A stretch of 64,000 nucleotides of DNA from Platanthera guangdongensis (taxonomy: Eukaryota; Streptophyta; Magnoliopsida; Asparagales; Orchidaceae), in the NCBI GenBank assembly GCA_039583875.1, contig CM077159.1:642812-706811 (forward strand). Reading direction: 5' to 3'. Positions 31,146-44,390 of this stretch are shown here, piece after piece (positions within the stretch are counted from its first letter, which is position 1; every line of letters begins with the position of its first letter). The position numbers and the translations under genes are program-made. Under the pieces are notes generated by a model. It had not been told where the DNA came from. It was given only the letters and a program-made list of their open reading frames with translations, and made no database searches.

Positions 31146-33247
31146 TGAAAGAAATTATACCTAATCACCTAGAGGGGGAGGGGGGGGTGAATAGGTGACT
31201 TAATCTTTTTAAACTTTTAGGCAGATTATATCACAGATTTCACAGAACTATAAATAGCATACACAGCATCAATCACATACACAGAGTACACACAGTTTTA
31301 TAGTGGTTCCCCAAGGTTTGGGTACATCCACTTTCCCCCTTTGCCTATCTAGTAGTGTACTAGATTCGGCCAAACTCCTCCACTATTCCTCAAATCCTCA
31401 GATCTTACACTCAGAACCCCAACCAGGTTCCTACAGCTCAGAGTGATCCAACTCCTACAACTCAGGCTCAACAGCCCTACAACTCAGTATTCTCCAAAGA
31501 CCTACACTCAGCCACAAGGCCTACAATCAGCCTACAACAGGCCTACACTCAGAGAAATAGATCTCCTACACTCAGGCACACAGGCCCTACCACTCAACCT
31601 TTATAATTTCAGGCTTACAACTCAGATCCCTAAGGATCCTACAAGAAATTGAAAATACAAAGTGTAAACCTACAACTCAGAATAAGAGAGAAGAGTTGAC
31701 AGGTTTCTTGATGAGTTATTGGAAGAACTCTACTGAGATCAACCTCACTTGGCTTTCTTCAAAACTTCTTGTATGTAGAACACAATAGGGTTGATACTCT
31801 CTACAGCTGATCTTCAATCACTGCTAACTTAAGAATCAGAACTAAGTCTGAAACTTTCTTCACGGCCTGGTTCCAACAGCTATCTTCTTGGAAGGAGCTC
31901 TCTCTCTCCAACTTCTTAGATCTTCACTTGAATTGATTCTTCAATGAATAGCTTCATCTTCTTCTCAATCTCTTGTTGTTAATTACTCTACTTCTGTTGA
32001 CAGAATAAGCCTATTTATAGGCCTTCTTCATGGTGACCGGCTGATCCGATTTCTAACAGCTTTCTGACATCTCTGACAGTTGCAGTAGAACGGCTGGATT
32101 GACAGCTGTCAAGTCATCCAGTCACTTCTTGAAATATCTGTAACTGTCTGAAAGTGTCGAGACAGTCTGTCTTTAAGTGTCGACACTTATAGACTAAGTG
32201 TCGACACAAGTAGACTAAGTGTCGACACTAGCCTTCAAGGTGTCGACACAACTCCTTGTGTTGTAGAATTTATATCTCGACATAGCTTCTTCAATATGTG
32301 TCGACACTAATATTGTGTGTCGACACAACTCCTTGTTCTTCAGTACTCAGTTGAAATCTGCTAAGTGTCGACACTACTCCTTTGTGTTGGCACATCTTCT
32401 TGTGTTGAACTTGTTCATTGTCGACACATCTTCTTGGTGTCGACACATGCCTGCTGTGTTGATACTTGCTGAGTGTCGACACAGCTCCTTGTGTTGACAC
32501 ATTCTTCTTTTGTTGAGACTTTTACTGAGTGTCGACACATCTCCTTTGTGTCGATACTTGTACTTAGAATTTGTTGAACTTTGCTGAGTGTCGACACAGC
32601 CTCCAAGTGTCGACACTTTCTTCATGTGTTGAGTCTTCTGCTGAGTGTCGACACTTTCTTCATGTGTTGAGTCTTCTGCTGAGTGTCGACACTTTCTTCA
32701 TGTGTTGATTCTTCTGCTGAGTGTCGACACATTCTTTACTATGTCGACACTTGTACTTAGACTCTGTTGAAGTTTGCTGAGTGTCGACATAGCCTCCTAG
32801 TGTCGACACTTTGTTGAACTTTGTTGATGTTTAGCTGAGTGTCGACACAGCATCTTAGTGTCGACACTTTTGATGTCGACAAAGTTCCTCTAGGTATCGA
32901 CACTGCTTCTAAGTGTCTACACAGCTTCTCTGGTCATTTCTTCATTGTGTGTCGACACAGCCTGTATGTGTCGACACTTTCCTTCTGGTGTCGACTCTGC
33001 ATCCCTGGTGTTGACACAATTACTCCAAGTGTCGACATTGCTTCTCTGGATGTCGACACAAGTCTTCTTAAGTGTCGACACTTTCCTTCTGGGTGTCGAC
33101 ACATGGAATTAGAAACATTTCAGCTTTCCCTGCAAATACTTAACCTGCACAAGGTAACTCAAAATACAACAAATACATTTTGATGTATATCATTGAGTAG
33201 GGTGAGGCTTCTTCAAATCAGGTACATTTATGCCAATGTACCCAACA
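31146..33247 (-). repeat. Copia B 3' LTR (2102 bp)
   Basis: TGAAAG...CCAACA. It contains a G tract with one A (31176-31189), CTCAG-rich repeats (31440-31600), TATA box CCTATAAATAGG (minus, 32010-32021) and the GTGTCGACAC array at 32152-33110. Confidence 0.96.
32152..33110. repeat. GTGTCGACAC array in copia B 3' LTR
   Basis: About two dozen copies of the palindrome, some decayed (GTGTTGACAC, TGTCGATAC). Between 32604 and 32735 a 39-bp unit (GTGTCGACACTTTCTTCATG plus TGTTGAGTCTTCTGCTGA) is repeated three times exactly or nearly so. Confidence 0.9.
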
Positions 33248-33265
33248 ATCTCCCCCTATTTGGAG
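33248..33265 (-). other. Polypurine tract of copia B
   Basis: The minus strand reads CTCCAAATAGGGGGAGAT and abuts the 3' LTR start TGTTGGG. Bases 33266-33524, between here and the aORF stop, are AT-rich with TATATCATTGA and ATGATGTA repeats and no ORF. Confidence 0.88.
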
Positions 33266-33524
33266 AAGTATAATCCTTAGTCAATGATATACATCATACA
33301 TAACAAAATTACAGTATGATGTAAAACAGGATTATATAACAGAGTAAGTACATAAACATGTATTAAACAAAACATTTATACAGAAATATCTCAGAACAAT
33401 AATGTAATAGATTTATCACACATCATATTGTTCTAACAACTTTATCATATTCATTATACAAAAGTTTACGGAGTGTTTAAAATCAAGGGATTGCAACTGT
33501 AAACTAAAGACAAATTCTATCCTA

Positions 33525-36359
33525 TTACTGCTCAGGCTCCTTGATCACTATGCCCTTTCCAGTTTGTATTTTTGCTTGGACTGGGGCTTCAGCATCTTCA
33601 GCAGCAGCAGGCTTCTTGCCTTTAAGATCCTTCTTCTTTAACTCTTCAGCTTTGATCTTCTGCCTTTCAAAGTAATGATAAGATTTAGGAAAGTACTTGC
33701 TAGGCTCCTGGGCAGTAGGAGGTAGCTTTCCCATCTTAGCCTTTCTTCTATACTACACAATGGCTTCTTGCCTGTTCTCATGCTTCCTCCACTCCACATC
33801 AGAATACCATTTGCCTCTATCCACAATATTGTCTTTAGCAGCATTCCAAGCAGTCAAAATGATATTCCTGGAGGTGGGGCTCCATTGTTCAAAGTCAGGC
33901 CTCAATTCAGCTTGCTCCCTGAATCTCTTCTTTGACAATTGAGCTTCTTGTTCTTTTAGTATAGCCTCTGGCACTGGCTGAACCACTTTCTCAATGATGA
34001 CATTTTGCTTTCCCTCAGGAGGGCTATACATGGACTGTATATCTGCATGGATCATATCAAAGTCTGGTGGATGATATATTACTTGAGCTACTTCAGCTTG
34101 CTCACCTCCAAGATATGCAGGATTAATCCCAGACTCTGTCACATTGTCATCATCACACAATGGAAAATATCCAAGGGTGGCTCTGATGGAATTTGAAATC
34201 CATTTTGCATGATCAGAGCTGGCTTTGACTAACACCCTCTCCCCCTTTATGACTTCTCTAACAATATGATCCCTCAGATTATCTTTCTGAAATCTTATTT
34301 GGGCATCCAAATAGTTTACTCCATCCTTAAAGAAAGGTTTCAACCTTTGGAGTTTTTCAGTTATTAACTTCTGGGAATTCTGAAGTGCAGAAGTAACATC
34401 AGTGATTCCCTCTTGTAATGCTTTATCAAATTCTGCCTTAGTTGTAGCATTAGCTGTAGTCTGACCAGTAGCTATATTCTTCATTTCTGTGACTATTGCA
34501 TTATGTGAAGTAGTTAAATTATCATTCATCCTCAGATGGTTCTCCAGAACATAGCCTTGCTTCACTACAATATCATCCACTTGAGCTTTGATCTTCTCCT
34601 GATGAGTGGCTATATAGACTACTGCATTCCCTCCTTTATGGAAGCAGTCAGTCATCTCTTTCTTATTCAGATTCATTTCAAATCTGACGGACTTAATGTC
34701 TTGGGCTAGATCAAACTGTAGTGACTTATGCCCCTCATCCATATAAGATTGCAAAGCCTGTCTTTGCTCATCCATCTTTATCTGCATTGCAACCATCAGA
34801 GAACTATAATCTGCAGATGGTGCTGGCTGTAGTGTAGGCTGTGGTGCTATTGTTTGCAGAGTTTTCTTATAATTTTGGCTCCTCCTCTTGAAAACTTGAA
34901 ATTTTCTCTTCTTAGCTCTTGCAGCCTCTTTATCTTCAGAAGCAGATGTGCTTGCTATATCAACCCTGTCCTTAGGGCTTGAAGGTAACTCCTTCTCAGT
35001 CCTAGGAACCTGCTCAGCATCCTTTGGCACCTCAGTCTCTTTGCTTGCAGTTTCTTCTATATTCTCCACTGGCTCCCCCTCAATAATTACCTTCTCCCCC
35101 TCAACAACAGCACTTTCTTTCTCAAAGTCAGTTTGTAGAAGATCTGGTAATAGCTCTTCTAGGGTAAATTCTTGTTGAGGATGGGGTGGAGAAACTCTAA
35201 TCTCATCAACCACTTGATCAGATACCACTTGATCAGCAACAGATGTGTCCTCCATGACAACATCTTGGGGTTGACTAGGAATCTGAGGTTGCTGATTGGC
35301 AGCAGATAATGGGTCAGTTATAACTGCATTCTCAATAGAGAAATCTAATTGGTTTATTTCAGTTATTACCTCAAGTATGGTTTGTGTAGCTCTTTCACTT
35401 TCTAGAGGAGTAGGCTCATCCACCAGTAGAGGATCCCCCTGGATAGAATCCTGGTGGATTGGGCTTGCTTGAGGTAGCTGCCCCTGCCTCTCTGCATCAT
35501 CTTCTCTAGCTGGAGATTTTCCAGTATTTCCACTGTCTTCTTCATCAGGAGTGAACACTACTTGTTCCTCAGAACTGCTTGATGATTCTTGAGCCACAGG
35601 GGCTGACTTCTTCTTCCTTTTCTGGGGTGTTACCTTCTCAGGAGTTGGCATTTCCTTGGTCAAGACCCTATCCCACCTAGAGAAGATCCTCAAATCCATT
35701 CTTCTCATGTGGTTAATCTTAGAACCTGCAGCTTGGCTCATTACTTCTGGTATACTACCAGCCAAGTAAAGACTTAGAATCCTACCCAAATTGGGTTTCT
35801 TCAGGCTCTCCTTAATCTTCTCAAACACTACTACAGACCAATCAGTTTGTAGTGTGAAGATAATTCTTGTCATTAGACTAAACATATGAGCAGAAACTCT
35901 GTCATGCCCTCCAGGCTTGCTCAAGATCACCTTGCCAACAATTTTAGATAGAAATTTGCCCTGCATGTTCATTCCCTTCCTATTGAAAACTGAACCTATT
36001 TTCATGTTGGAATCCAGTCCACACCATGTTAATGCTTCCCTAGTTTTAGAAGCAGAAACATCTTCTTCTTCCTTAGTCCTGGGTAGTTGAAGTACCTTTC
36101 TCAGACTTTTGGGAGAAACTTTCACCCTTGCCCCATGAACTCTAGACTTTATCTTGAGTCCAGATTCATCTATGGTTGCTCCATTCAGGAACTCCAGGAC
36201 CTCCTTCTTCCAAATCTTGATCGGCTCTGAAACCAAAAACTCTAACACAGTCTCTGTGATTTGGGTTATCACGCCTTTGATATCTGGTTCTACATCATCA
36301 AAAGCATGCCGCACGAGTTCGTATCCTTCATTCACATTCTCTTCTAGCTTGGGCACCAT
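33525..36359 (-). pseudogene. aORF of copia B, nuclear-type accessory protein of unknown function
   Basis: ATG 36357-36359 (MVPKLEENVNEGYELV) to stop at 33525-33527, about 944 codons, with one TAG near 33750 (REQEAIV, then YRRKAKMGKL; Gln in copia A). The N-terminal region (FLNGATIDESGLKIKSRVHG, SLRKVLQLP) resembles the PF20167-like domain. Next come a weaker basic cluster (QKRKKKSAP), an acidic Ser/Glu-rich section, the basic KKRKFQVFKRRSQNYKK and a helical C-terminal half. The C-terminus ends in Lys/Glu-rich KAEELKKKDLKGKKP and IVIKEPEQ. An upstream in-frame extension to 36407 (non-ATG) is not conserved in copia A. No hydrophobic segment is visible. Confidence 0.75.
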
Positions 36360-36870
36360 TAGGGTTTGAAGAAAATTTGAATTGAGAGAAGAGAGGTGTC
36401 GACACACAAGTTTGGTCTCGAAACTTTGGTGAGTGTGTCGACAGACAATGGTGAAACCCTATTTATACCTTTCTAGAATCGAAGATGAAAGGACGCGTCA
36501 ATAAACTTAAATTGTGTCGACACTGTTGATAAGTGTCGACACAGACTTATAATGTCTCGACAACTTTGTGTCGACACAAGTATAGTCGACAGAATATATG
36601 TGTCGACACTTGTTTATGTGTCGACACCACTTAGCTCGACACTTAGTCGAGACTTTACTTGTCTAATTCTGTGTAAATCTTAATTGTCGACACCACATTG
36701 GATGTGTCGACACCTACACTGCATGTGTCGACACTAATTCTCTGAAGTGTCGATACCAACTTCCTAGATGTGTCGACACCTTTTCTCTGAAGTGTCGACA
36801 CCACTTCTATGTGTCGACACAGACAACTCTGTGTGTCGACACCATTTTATTTAGCCATTTTTTTGAAAAC
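36360..36870 (-). promoter_or_regulatory. Putative internal promoter of the copia B aORF
   Basis: The same composition as 2676-3189: about a dozen GTGTCGACAC sites between 36513 and 36842, TATA box GGTATAAATAGG at 36458-36469 (about 100 nt before the ATG), and AAACCCTAAT overlapping the ATG. Between copies A and B the spacers have diverged while palindromes, TATA and ATG spacing are kept. Confidence 0.62.
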
Positions 36871-39800
36871 TTAATCTAAGTTTATCATACCTAATTCAAT
36901 TTTGAACCTATTGAATTTGGTTTCTTCTAAGGGCTTAGTATACATGTCAGCTAGTTGATTATCTGTATTAACATACTCTAGTGAAATATCTCCTTTTTCT
37001 ACATGTTCTCTTAGAAAATGGTATTTTATTTCTATATGCTTAGTCCTACTATGGGAAACAGGATTGTTTGCAATAGAAATAGCACTATTAGAATCACAAA
37101 ATAGAGGTGTTCTAGTTATCTTAATACCATAGTCTTCTAGCTGATGTTGTATCCATAGAAGTTGAGCACAGCAACTTCCTGCAGCCACATACTCTGATTC
37201 TGTTGTGGAGATAGCCACACTTGTTTGTTTCTTGCTACTCCATGATATTAGTCTTCCACCTAGGAATTGACAGGTTCCAGTTGTACTTTTCCTATCTTCT
37301 TTGCAGCCTGCAAAATCTGCATCTGAATAACCTGTCAGTTCAAAGTCTCCATTCCTAGGGTACCAAAGGCCTAGATAAGGAGTGCCCTTAAGATATCTCA
37401 GAATTCTTTTGACTGCTGTCAAATGAGATTCTTTAGGGCAAGCTTGGTACCTAGCATAGACACATGGAGTATACATGATATCTGGTCTACTTGCAGTCAA
37501 ATATAATAGGGAGCCAACTATCCCTCTATACAAAGTCTCATCTACAAGTTTCCCTGCATCATCTTTGCTAAGAGACATACTTGACCCCATAGGAGTTTTC
37601 ATGGTACTGGATGATTCCATACCAAACTTATTAATTCTATGGTGAACTTAGACTGGCATATGGATAAACCATTCTCAGTCTGTCTAACTTGGAGACCCAA
37701 GAAGAACTTAAGTTCCCCCATACTGCTCATTTCAAATTATCCTTGCATTAGTTTTGCAAACTTTTTGCAAAGACTGCTTTCAGTAGACCCAAATATGATG
37801 TCATCTACATATATTTGGACTAGTATGATCTTGCCTCTGGATTCCCTAAGGAATAGAGTCTTGTCTATTTTCCCCCTTGTGAATTTATTCTCAATGAAGA
37901 AACTAGACAGGGTTTCATACCAAGCACTAGGGGCTTGTTTTAACCCATACAAAGCCTTCCTAAGTCTATGGACATAATTAGGTTGAGTTGAATCAACAAA
38001 ACCTGATGGTTATTCAACATAGACTTCTTCCTTCAGATTACCATTCACAAAGGCTGACTTAACATCCATTTGGTATACTTTAAACCCTTGATAGGTTGCA
38101 TAGCCCAGGAACATTCTTATTGCCTCCAGTCTGGCTACTGGAGCAAAGGTTTGATCAAAGTCAATATCTTCCTACTGTCTATATCCCTTAGCAACCGGTC
38201 TTGCTTTGTTCTTGATAATCACTCTATGCTCATCCATCTTGTTCCTAAAGATCCACTTGGTTCCAATTATGTTGTGGTCTTTTGGTTTAGTAACAAGATC
38301 CCAGACTTTGCATCTCTTGAACTGATTCAGCCCCTCTTGCATTGCCTCAATCCAATGAGGGTCTCGGATGGCTTCTTCAAATTTCTTTGGCTCAACTTGG
38401 GATAGAAAACTGGAGTAGAGTACTGAACTTAGATTTCTGCTCCTTATTTGTACCCCTTGACTTAGATCACCAATAATTTGATTTGCTGGATGATCTCTTA
38501 GATGTCTATTAGCTGGAGGCAGTCTGTCTTCAAGTTGAACTCCTTCAGCTTCTTCAACTTGCTGCACCCCTTGATCTTCTTCTACATCAGGTGCATCTAG
38601 TACTCCCCCTGGATAGCAGCCACTATCATCTACATGCTGACTTGCAGTAGATCCTTCTTCAATAGTGAGCTTATCTATCTTCTTAGTCACACCTGTGGAG
38701 CTGCAAATACTTCTAGACAATTCATGGTTAATGAGTCTAGCTTCATCAAATACTACATGTACTGACTCTTCTACAACTTGAGTAGTCAAGTTGTAGACCC
38801 TATAAGCCTTACTATTGTTGTTGTACCCAATAAAGATCCCCTCTTGGGATTTGGCAGCAAACTTGGTCAAGTAAGACTTACCATTGTTAAGTATATAGCA
38901 TTTACAACCAAAAATCCTGAAATAGGATATGTTTGGTTTTCTGCCTTTCACAATCTCATAGGGGGTCTTATTGTGTCTCTTGGTGATAGTAGCCCTATTA
39001 ATTACATGGCATGCAGTGTTTACTACTTTAGCCCAGAAATATTCTGGGAGAGATGTGTCACTTAATAGGGTTCTACCAGCCTCAATCAAGGTTCTATTTT
39101 TCCTTTCAGCAATGTCATTTTGCTGAGGTGTTCTTAGTGAAGAAAATTCCTGAAATATCCCAAATTCTTCACATAGCTTTGTCATACTATCAGACTGGAA
39201 TTCAGTACCATGGTCACTTCTTATTTTGACCACTGTACTGTCTAACTCATTCTGAATTTGTTTGACAAAACTATAGAAGATACTAGGTGTTTCAGATTTC
39301 TGTCTAAGGAAGAACACCCAGGAAAACCTTGAGTAGTTATCTACAACCACAAATGTCTAGACCTTCCTACCTAGGCTGTGAACTGGCATAGGACCAAAGA
39401 GATCCATATGCAAGAGGTATAAACACCTCACAGCATCTTTGTTCTCAATGTTATTAAAGGTGGATCTAGTCTGCTTGCCCTTTTGACAAGCTGAACATAT
39501 TCCATCTTTAATACACTTAACCTGAGGACCATTCCTCACTAACTCTTTGCTATAGATTTGACCAATTATCTTGTAGTTAAGATGGGCTAGCCTCTTGTGC
39601 CATTTGACACAATGAGAGACTTTCTCATCAGCTACAAGACACACTGGAGAACCATTGGTCTCACACATAATGTCTAGGCAATAGACATTCCTTTTTCTAT
39701 AACCTGTCAAAATGATCTCTTGATCATTTGACCTCCTGATATGACAACCATCTTTGACAAATGAGATGTCATATCCTAAATCACTCAGCTGACTTATACT

Positions 39801-40034
39801 AATAAGGTTATGTTTCAAACCTTTAACATAAGCCACTTGAGTAATTGTTATAAGGTTGCTAGAGATGTTAACAAAACCTTTGATGATTCCTTTTTTAGAA
39901 CCACCAAAGGTGACTTTAGGACCATCCTTGATTGGTGTGTAGTCCTTTAGTAATCCCATAGTTCCAGTCATGTGCCTGGAACATCCACTGTCCAAGTACC
40001 ATATTGGGGCATGGCCACTTGGACTTACCTGCAA
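36871..40034 (-). pseudogene. pol: Copia B pol: protease, integrase, RT, RNase H with multiple stops
   Basis: Protease YLDSGCSRHMTG. Integrase HKRLAHLN, CSACQKGKQTRS, LLHMDLFGPMP, IRSDHGTEF, TPQQNDIAERKNRT (Gly to Asp). [11 protein letters not shown]. RNase H GYSDADFAG, ISTTESEYVAA, CDSNSAI, HIEIKYHFLREHV. In-frame stops are at about 39354 (after HSLGRKV), 38169 (after GYRQ), about 38010 (VYVE), about 37734 (LMQG) and near 37640. Relative to copia A this copy lacks the gypsy insertion and shows the target site as CCCTATTAATTACATGGC. Too many stops for a functional polyprotein. Confidence 0.93.
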
Positions 40035-40040
40035 AACAGA

Positions 40041-42077
40041 TTAGTTAACCTTAGAACCCAAAGAATTCTTGAGTCCTTGGTGCTGGTTAGTTTGCCTCTT
40101 AATAAAGCTACCTGCAAATTTTCCAACAGGCAGTTTGCTACTAAACTTGGCACTAGAATTGTGCCAACAGTCTATGGTAAAGTGGCCTACCTTACCACAG
40201 CACCAGCACTCAAATCTATTGTACCTTTGCTTAGGTACAACCCTAGCTGTTCTATCAATAGTAGGCTTATTGAGTACTGGGGCTTTGCCCTTAGACTTGG
40301 ACTTTACAGTCCTAGCAGGTTGTGTAAACCCTAATCCAGTTTTACCCTTCTGATGTACAAATTCATCTATCAAAGGTAAAATAGATTTTGGTTTAGAAAA
40401 CCTTGCAACAATCCCTCTCTCTTTCTGAAGACTAATCTCCAAATTTCTGATTTGATCATTCTTGAATGTAATAGTCCCCATCTGAATAGCAGTTATGTTC
40501 TTCAGCCTGGCTATTTCATTTAGTTTTTGATCAATCAACTTATCAAAATCAGTTGCAGCCTCTTTGAGACTAACAATCTCCTTTGCCTGACTCTTGGCCA
40601 AGGATTTGCTTTTCTTAAAAGCTTGCAACAGTACTCTATATTCATCAATCAACTGATGAATATCCCCTTCAGATTCAGATCCACTGGCATCACTTGATGG
40701 TGATGTAGCCGAATCTGACTCAGTACTAGAAATTGAATCAGCAGAACAATTTAGTACCTGACTAGGTCCAGGCTGCTCCTGGATTTTGTCACCTTCAGAT
40801 AAAGCCATCAGTCACTGGCACTGATTGTCCTCTTGCTCATATATAGAGTTCATTAACTGGATGAACTCCTCTTCCTCTTCTTCAGCAAACAGTCCAATGT
40901 AAGCTTCAGCTTCTGAATCAGTTTCTGAAGATGATATGTCTGACAGGCTTTTGTCCTTCTTGGAAACAAAGGACCTTTCCTTCTTGCCCTTGAATTGAGT
41001 CTTTTTCTTATCAATAGATTCTTTACTTTTCTCTAGATAGTCAGCAACAACATGTCCTTGTCTGTTACAACAATAACATACAATTTTTGATAAAGTTGCT
41101 TTGCTTGACTTGGGGTTTCTCCTGTCTTTCTTTGATGACTTCTTGTTCTGATAAAAGTCATCTTTTCCCTGTGAAGTGGATGGATTTGACCTCCACTGTT
41201 TCTTCTTTAGAAACTTCTGAAAGTGTCTTGTGAAAGCTGCAAAATCCTCATCACTCTCACTGCTTTCAGAATTTCTGCATTCTGTCTCATCTGTCTCAGA
41301 CTCAGCCACTTTTGGAGGTGGAGATGGAGACTTACTTCTATATTTCTTAGTGGCTTCTGTCTTGAATACCACAGCTCTTTCTTTATGCTCAATTCTGGTA
41401 GTCTTCTCCTCTTCTTTCCTTACCATTAGCTGCATTTCATAGGACAACAGCTTTCCAAACAATGTTGGTGGAGGAATATCTGCTAACTTGGTCATTTCCC
41501 TTATGACACAGATCTTGGTGTCCCAGTCCTTTGTTAGGGACCTCAAGAACTTATCATTCAGCTCATAATTACTGAATTCTCTTCCACAGGACATCAACTC
41601 ATTGACAATCCTATAGAATTTCTTGTAGCATTTTGTTATACTATCAGACCTGCCTTGCCTAAAACTTTCATACTCTTGGTTTAACAAAAACTTTCTGTCC
41701 TGTCTAACTTCTTCTGAACCCTCCATGTACACTATCAGAGTATCCCACATCTCCTTTGATGTTTTACAGTGTATCAAGTTCTGAAATGTAGCATCATCTA
41801 TGGCACTTACAATGATATTCTGAGCCCTTTTGTCCATTGTAGCTAGAATAATCTCATCTTTTGTCATTTCAGAAAAGTCTTTTGGTGTTCTCTGATTTGC
41901 ATCTAACACAGATACTTTCATAGGCACATATGGCCCTTCTTTAACTGTGATATAGATTCTAGGGTCAGAGGCTTCCATAAATAACCTAACCCTTTCTTTC
42001 CAGATACCAAAGATCTCCTTTCTATAAATTGGCAACCTCATGGATCCAAGTTCTTTATGATTCTCTGTTGAACTCAT
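40041..42077 (-). pseudogene. gag: Copia B gag, one internal stop
   Basis: The same plan as copia A gag: KEIFGIWKERVRLFMEASDP N-terminal domain, CYCCNRQGHVVADY (the last Cys of the first finger is changed to Tyr), a Ser/Asp-rich section, a coiled coil and CWCCGKVGHFTIDC. A TGA at 40809-40811 (Gly in copia A) splits it into 421 and 255 codons. It ends GSKVN and TAA, in frame with pol as in copia A. Confidence 0.92.
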
Positions 42078-42162
42078 TTTCTTGATTATGCTGAATATGT
42101 CCTTGATTTCACTGAATCTGCCAACAGGATCTACTCAGACAGTTATGTCGTTTTTGAGTAAC

Positions 42163-42179
42163 CTCCCTCTGATACCACT
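42163..42179 (-). other. Copia B primer-binding site
   Basis: The minus strand reads AGTGGTATCAGAGGGAG directly after the 5' LTR. TGGTATCAGAG matches initiator tRNA-Met; the following bases differ from copia A (GCC to GGA). Confidence 0.9.
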
Positions 42180-44301
42180 TGAAAGAAATTATACCTAATC
42201 ACCTAGAGGGGGGGGGGGGGGGGTGAATAGGTGACTTAATCTTTTTAAACTTTTAGGCAGATTATATCACAGATTTCACAGAACTATAAACAACATACAC
42301 AACATCAATCACATACACAGAGTACACACAGTTTTATAGTGGTTCCCCAAGGTTTGGGTACATCCACTTTCCCCCTTTGCCTATCTAGTAGTGTACTAGA
42401 TTCGGCCAAACTCCTCCACTATTCCTCAGATCCTCAGATCTTACACTCAGAACCCCAACCAGGTTCCTACAGCTCAGAGTGATCCCACTCCTACAACTCA
42501 GGCTCAACAACCCTACAACTCAGTCTCAACAGCCCTACAACTCAGTCTTCTCCAAATACCTACACTCAGCCACAAGGCCTACACTCAGACTACAACAGGC
42601 CTACACTCAGAGAAATAGATCTCCTACACTTAGGCACACAGGCCCTACCACTCAGCCTTTATAATTTCAGGCTTACAACTAAGATCCCTAAGGATCCTAC
42701 AAGAAATTGAAAATACAAAGTGTAAACCTACAACTCAGAATAAGAGAGAAGAGTTGACAGGTTTCTTGATGAGTTCTTGGAAGAACTCTGCTGAGATCAA
42801 TCTCACTTGGCTTTCTTCAAAGCTTCTTGAATGTAGAACACAATAGGGTTGATACTCTCTGCATCTGATCTTCAATCACTGCTAACTTAAGAATCAGAAC
42901 TAAGTCTGAAACTTTCTTCACAGCCTGGTTCCAACAGCTGTCTTCTTGGAAGGATCTCTCTCTCCAACTTCTTAGATCTTCACTTGAATTGATTTTTCAA
43001 TGAATAGCTTGATCTTCTTCTCAATCTCTTGTTGTTAATTACTCTACTTCTGTTGACAGAATAAGCCTACTTATAGGTCTTCTTCATGGTGACCGGCTGA
43101 TCCAGTTTCTAACAGCTTTCTGACATCTCTGACAGTTGTAGTAGACCGGCTGGATTGGCAGCTGTCAAGTCATCCAGTCACTTCTTGAAATATCTGTAAC
43201 TGTCTGAAAGTGTCGAGACAGTCTGTCTTTAAGTGTCGATACTTATAGACTAAGTGTCGACACAAGTAGACTAAGTGTCGACACTAGCCTTCAAGGTATC
43301 GACACAACTCCTTGTGTTGTAGAATTTATATCTCGACACGGCTTCTTCAATATGTGTCGACACTAATATTGTGTGTCGACACAACTCCTTGTTCTTCAGT
43401 ACTTAGTTGAAATCTGCTAAGTGTCGACACTACTCCTTTGTGTCGACACATCTTCTTGTGTTGAACTTGTTCAGTGTCAACACATCTTCTTGGTGTCGAC
43501 ACATGCCTTCTGTGTTGATACTTGCTAAGTGTCGACACAGCTCCTTGTGTCGACACATTCTTCTTTTGTTGAGACTTTTGCTGAGTGTCGACACATCTCC
43601 TTTGTGTCGACACTTGTACTTAGAATTTGTTGAACTTTGCTGAGTGTCGACACAGCCTCCAAGTGTCGACACTTTCTTCATGTGTTGAGTCTTCTGCTGA
43701 GTGTCGACACTTTCTTCATGTGTTGAGTCTTCTGCTGAGTGTCGACACTTTCTTCATGTGTTGAGTCTTCTGCTGAGTGTCGACACATTCTTTACTATGT
43801 CGACACTTGTACTTAGACTCTATTGAAGTTTGCTGTGTCGACACAGCGTCCTAGTGTCGACACTTTGTTGAACTTTGTTGATGTTTAGCTGAGTGTCGAC
43901 ACAGCATCTTAGTGTCGACACTTTTGATGTCAACAAAGTTCCTCTGGGTGTCGACACTTCTTCTAAGTGTCGACACAGCTTCTCTGGTCATTTCTTCATT
44001 GAGTGTCGACACAGCATGTATGTGTCGACACTTTCCTTCTGGTGTCGACTCTGCATCCCTGGTGTTGACATAATTACTCCAAGTGTCGACACTGCTTCTC
44101 TGGATGTCGACACAAGTCTTCTTAAGTGTCGACACTTTCCTTCTGGGTGTCGACACATGGACTTAGAAACATTTCAGCTTTCCCTGCAAATACTTAACCT
44201 TCATAAGGTAACTCAAAATAAATCAAATACATTTTGATGTATATCATTGAGTAGGGTGAGGCTTCTTCAAATCAGGTACATTTATGCCAATGTACCCAAC
44301 A
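42180..44301 (-). repeat. Copia B 5' LTR (2122 bp)
   Basis: TGAAAG...CCAACA. It holds a long uninterrupted G tract (about 42208-42223), palindrome array at 43206-44156, and TATA position 43066-43077 changed to CCTATAAGTAGG. About 20 bp longer than the 3' LTR, through an extra CTCAGTCTCAACAGCCCTAC-type repeat. Confidence 0.96.
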
Positions 44302-44390
44302 GACTTCACATATCTACCCGAAGGAACGCCTCCAACTCACCGCAAACTCGCGAGAGCGGGCTTCCTATGCAAAGAAGGAGAGCTACTCAT
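44302..44390 (-). repeat. Gypsy C 5' LTR, right part (truncated)
   Basis: Resumes GACTTCACATATCTACCCGA and runs to GCTACTCATG, homologous to 6507-6597. The rest of the LTR is missing; the next base belongs to element D. Confidence 0.85.

Larger units (their letters stand above)
31146..44301 (-). mobile_element. Copia element B, complete Sirevirus-like retrotransposon (13.2 kb)
   Basis: Both LTRs (31146-33247 and 42180-44301), GACTT target duplication, iMet primer site, gag, pol, aORF with its own promoter-like region, and polypurine tract are present, all on the minus strand. It is the only copy of this family fully inside the window and defines its plan. The LTRs differ at many positions (several percent by eye, plus a small insertion near 42510-42530), so it is older than gypsy A. 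Stops in gag, pol and aORF make it defective. Confidence 0.96.
28741..44390 (-). mobile_element. Gypsy element C remnant (minus), split by copia B
   Basis: 28741-31145 holds the start of protease, an intron remnant, gag, leader, primer site and part of the 5' LTR. The LTR resumes at 44302-44390 after copia B, then stops abruptly. Everything beyond the protease start has been displaced by gypsy B. The gag carries several stops, so C is older than A and B. Confidence 0.88.

Noticed and set aside
32839..33183. Open frames with MSTQ, SVDT, CRHS repeats in copia LTRs
   Set aside because: GTGTCGACAC read in frames gives VST/CRH/VDT words; not conserved as protein between LTR copies.
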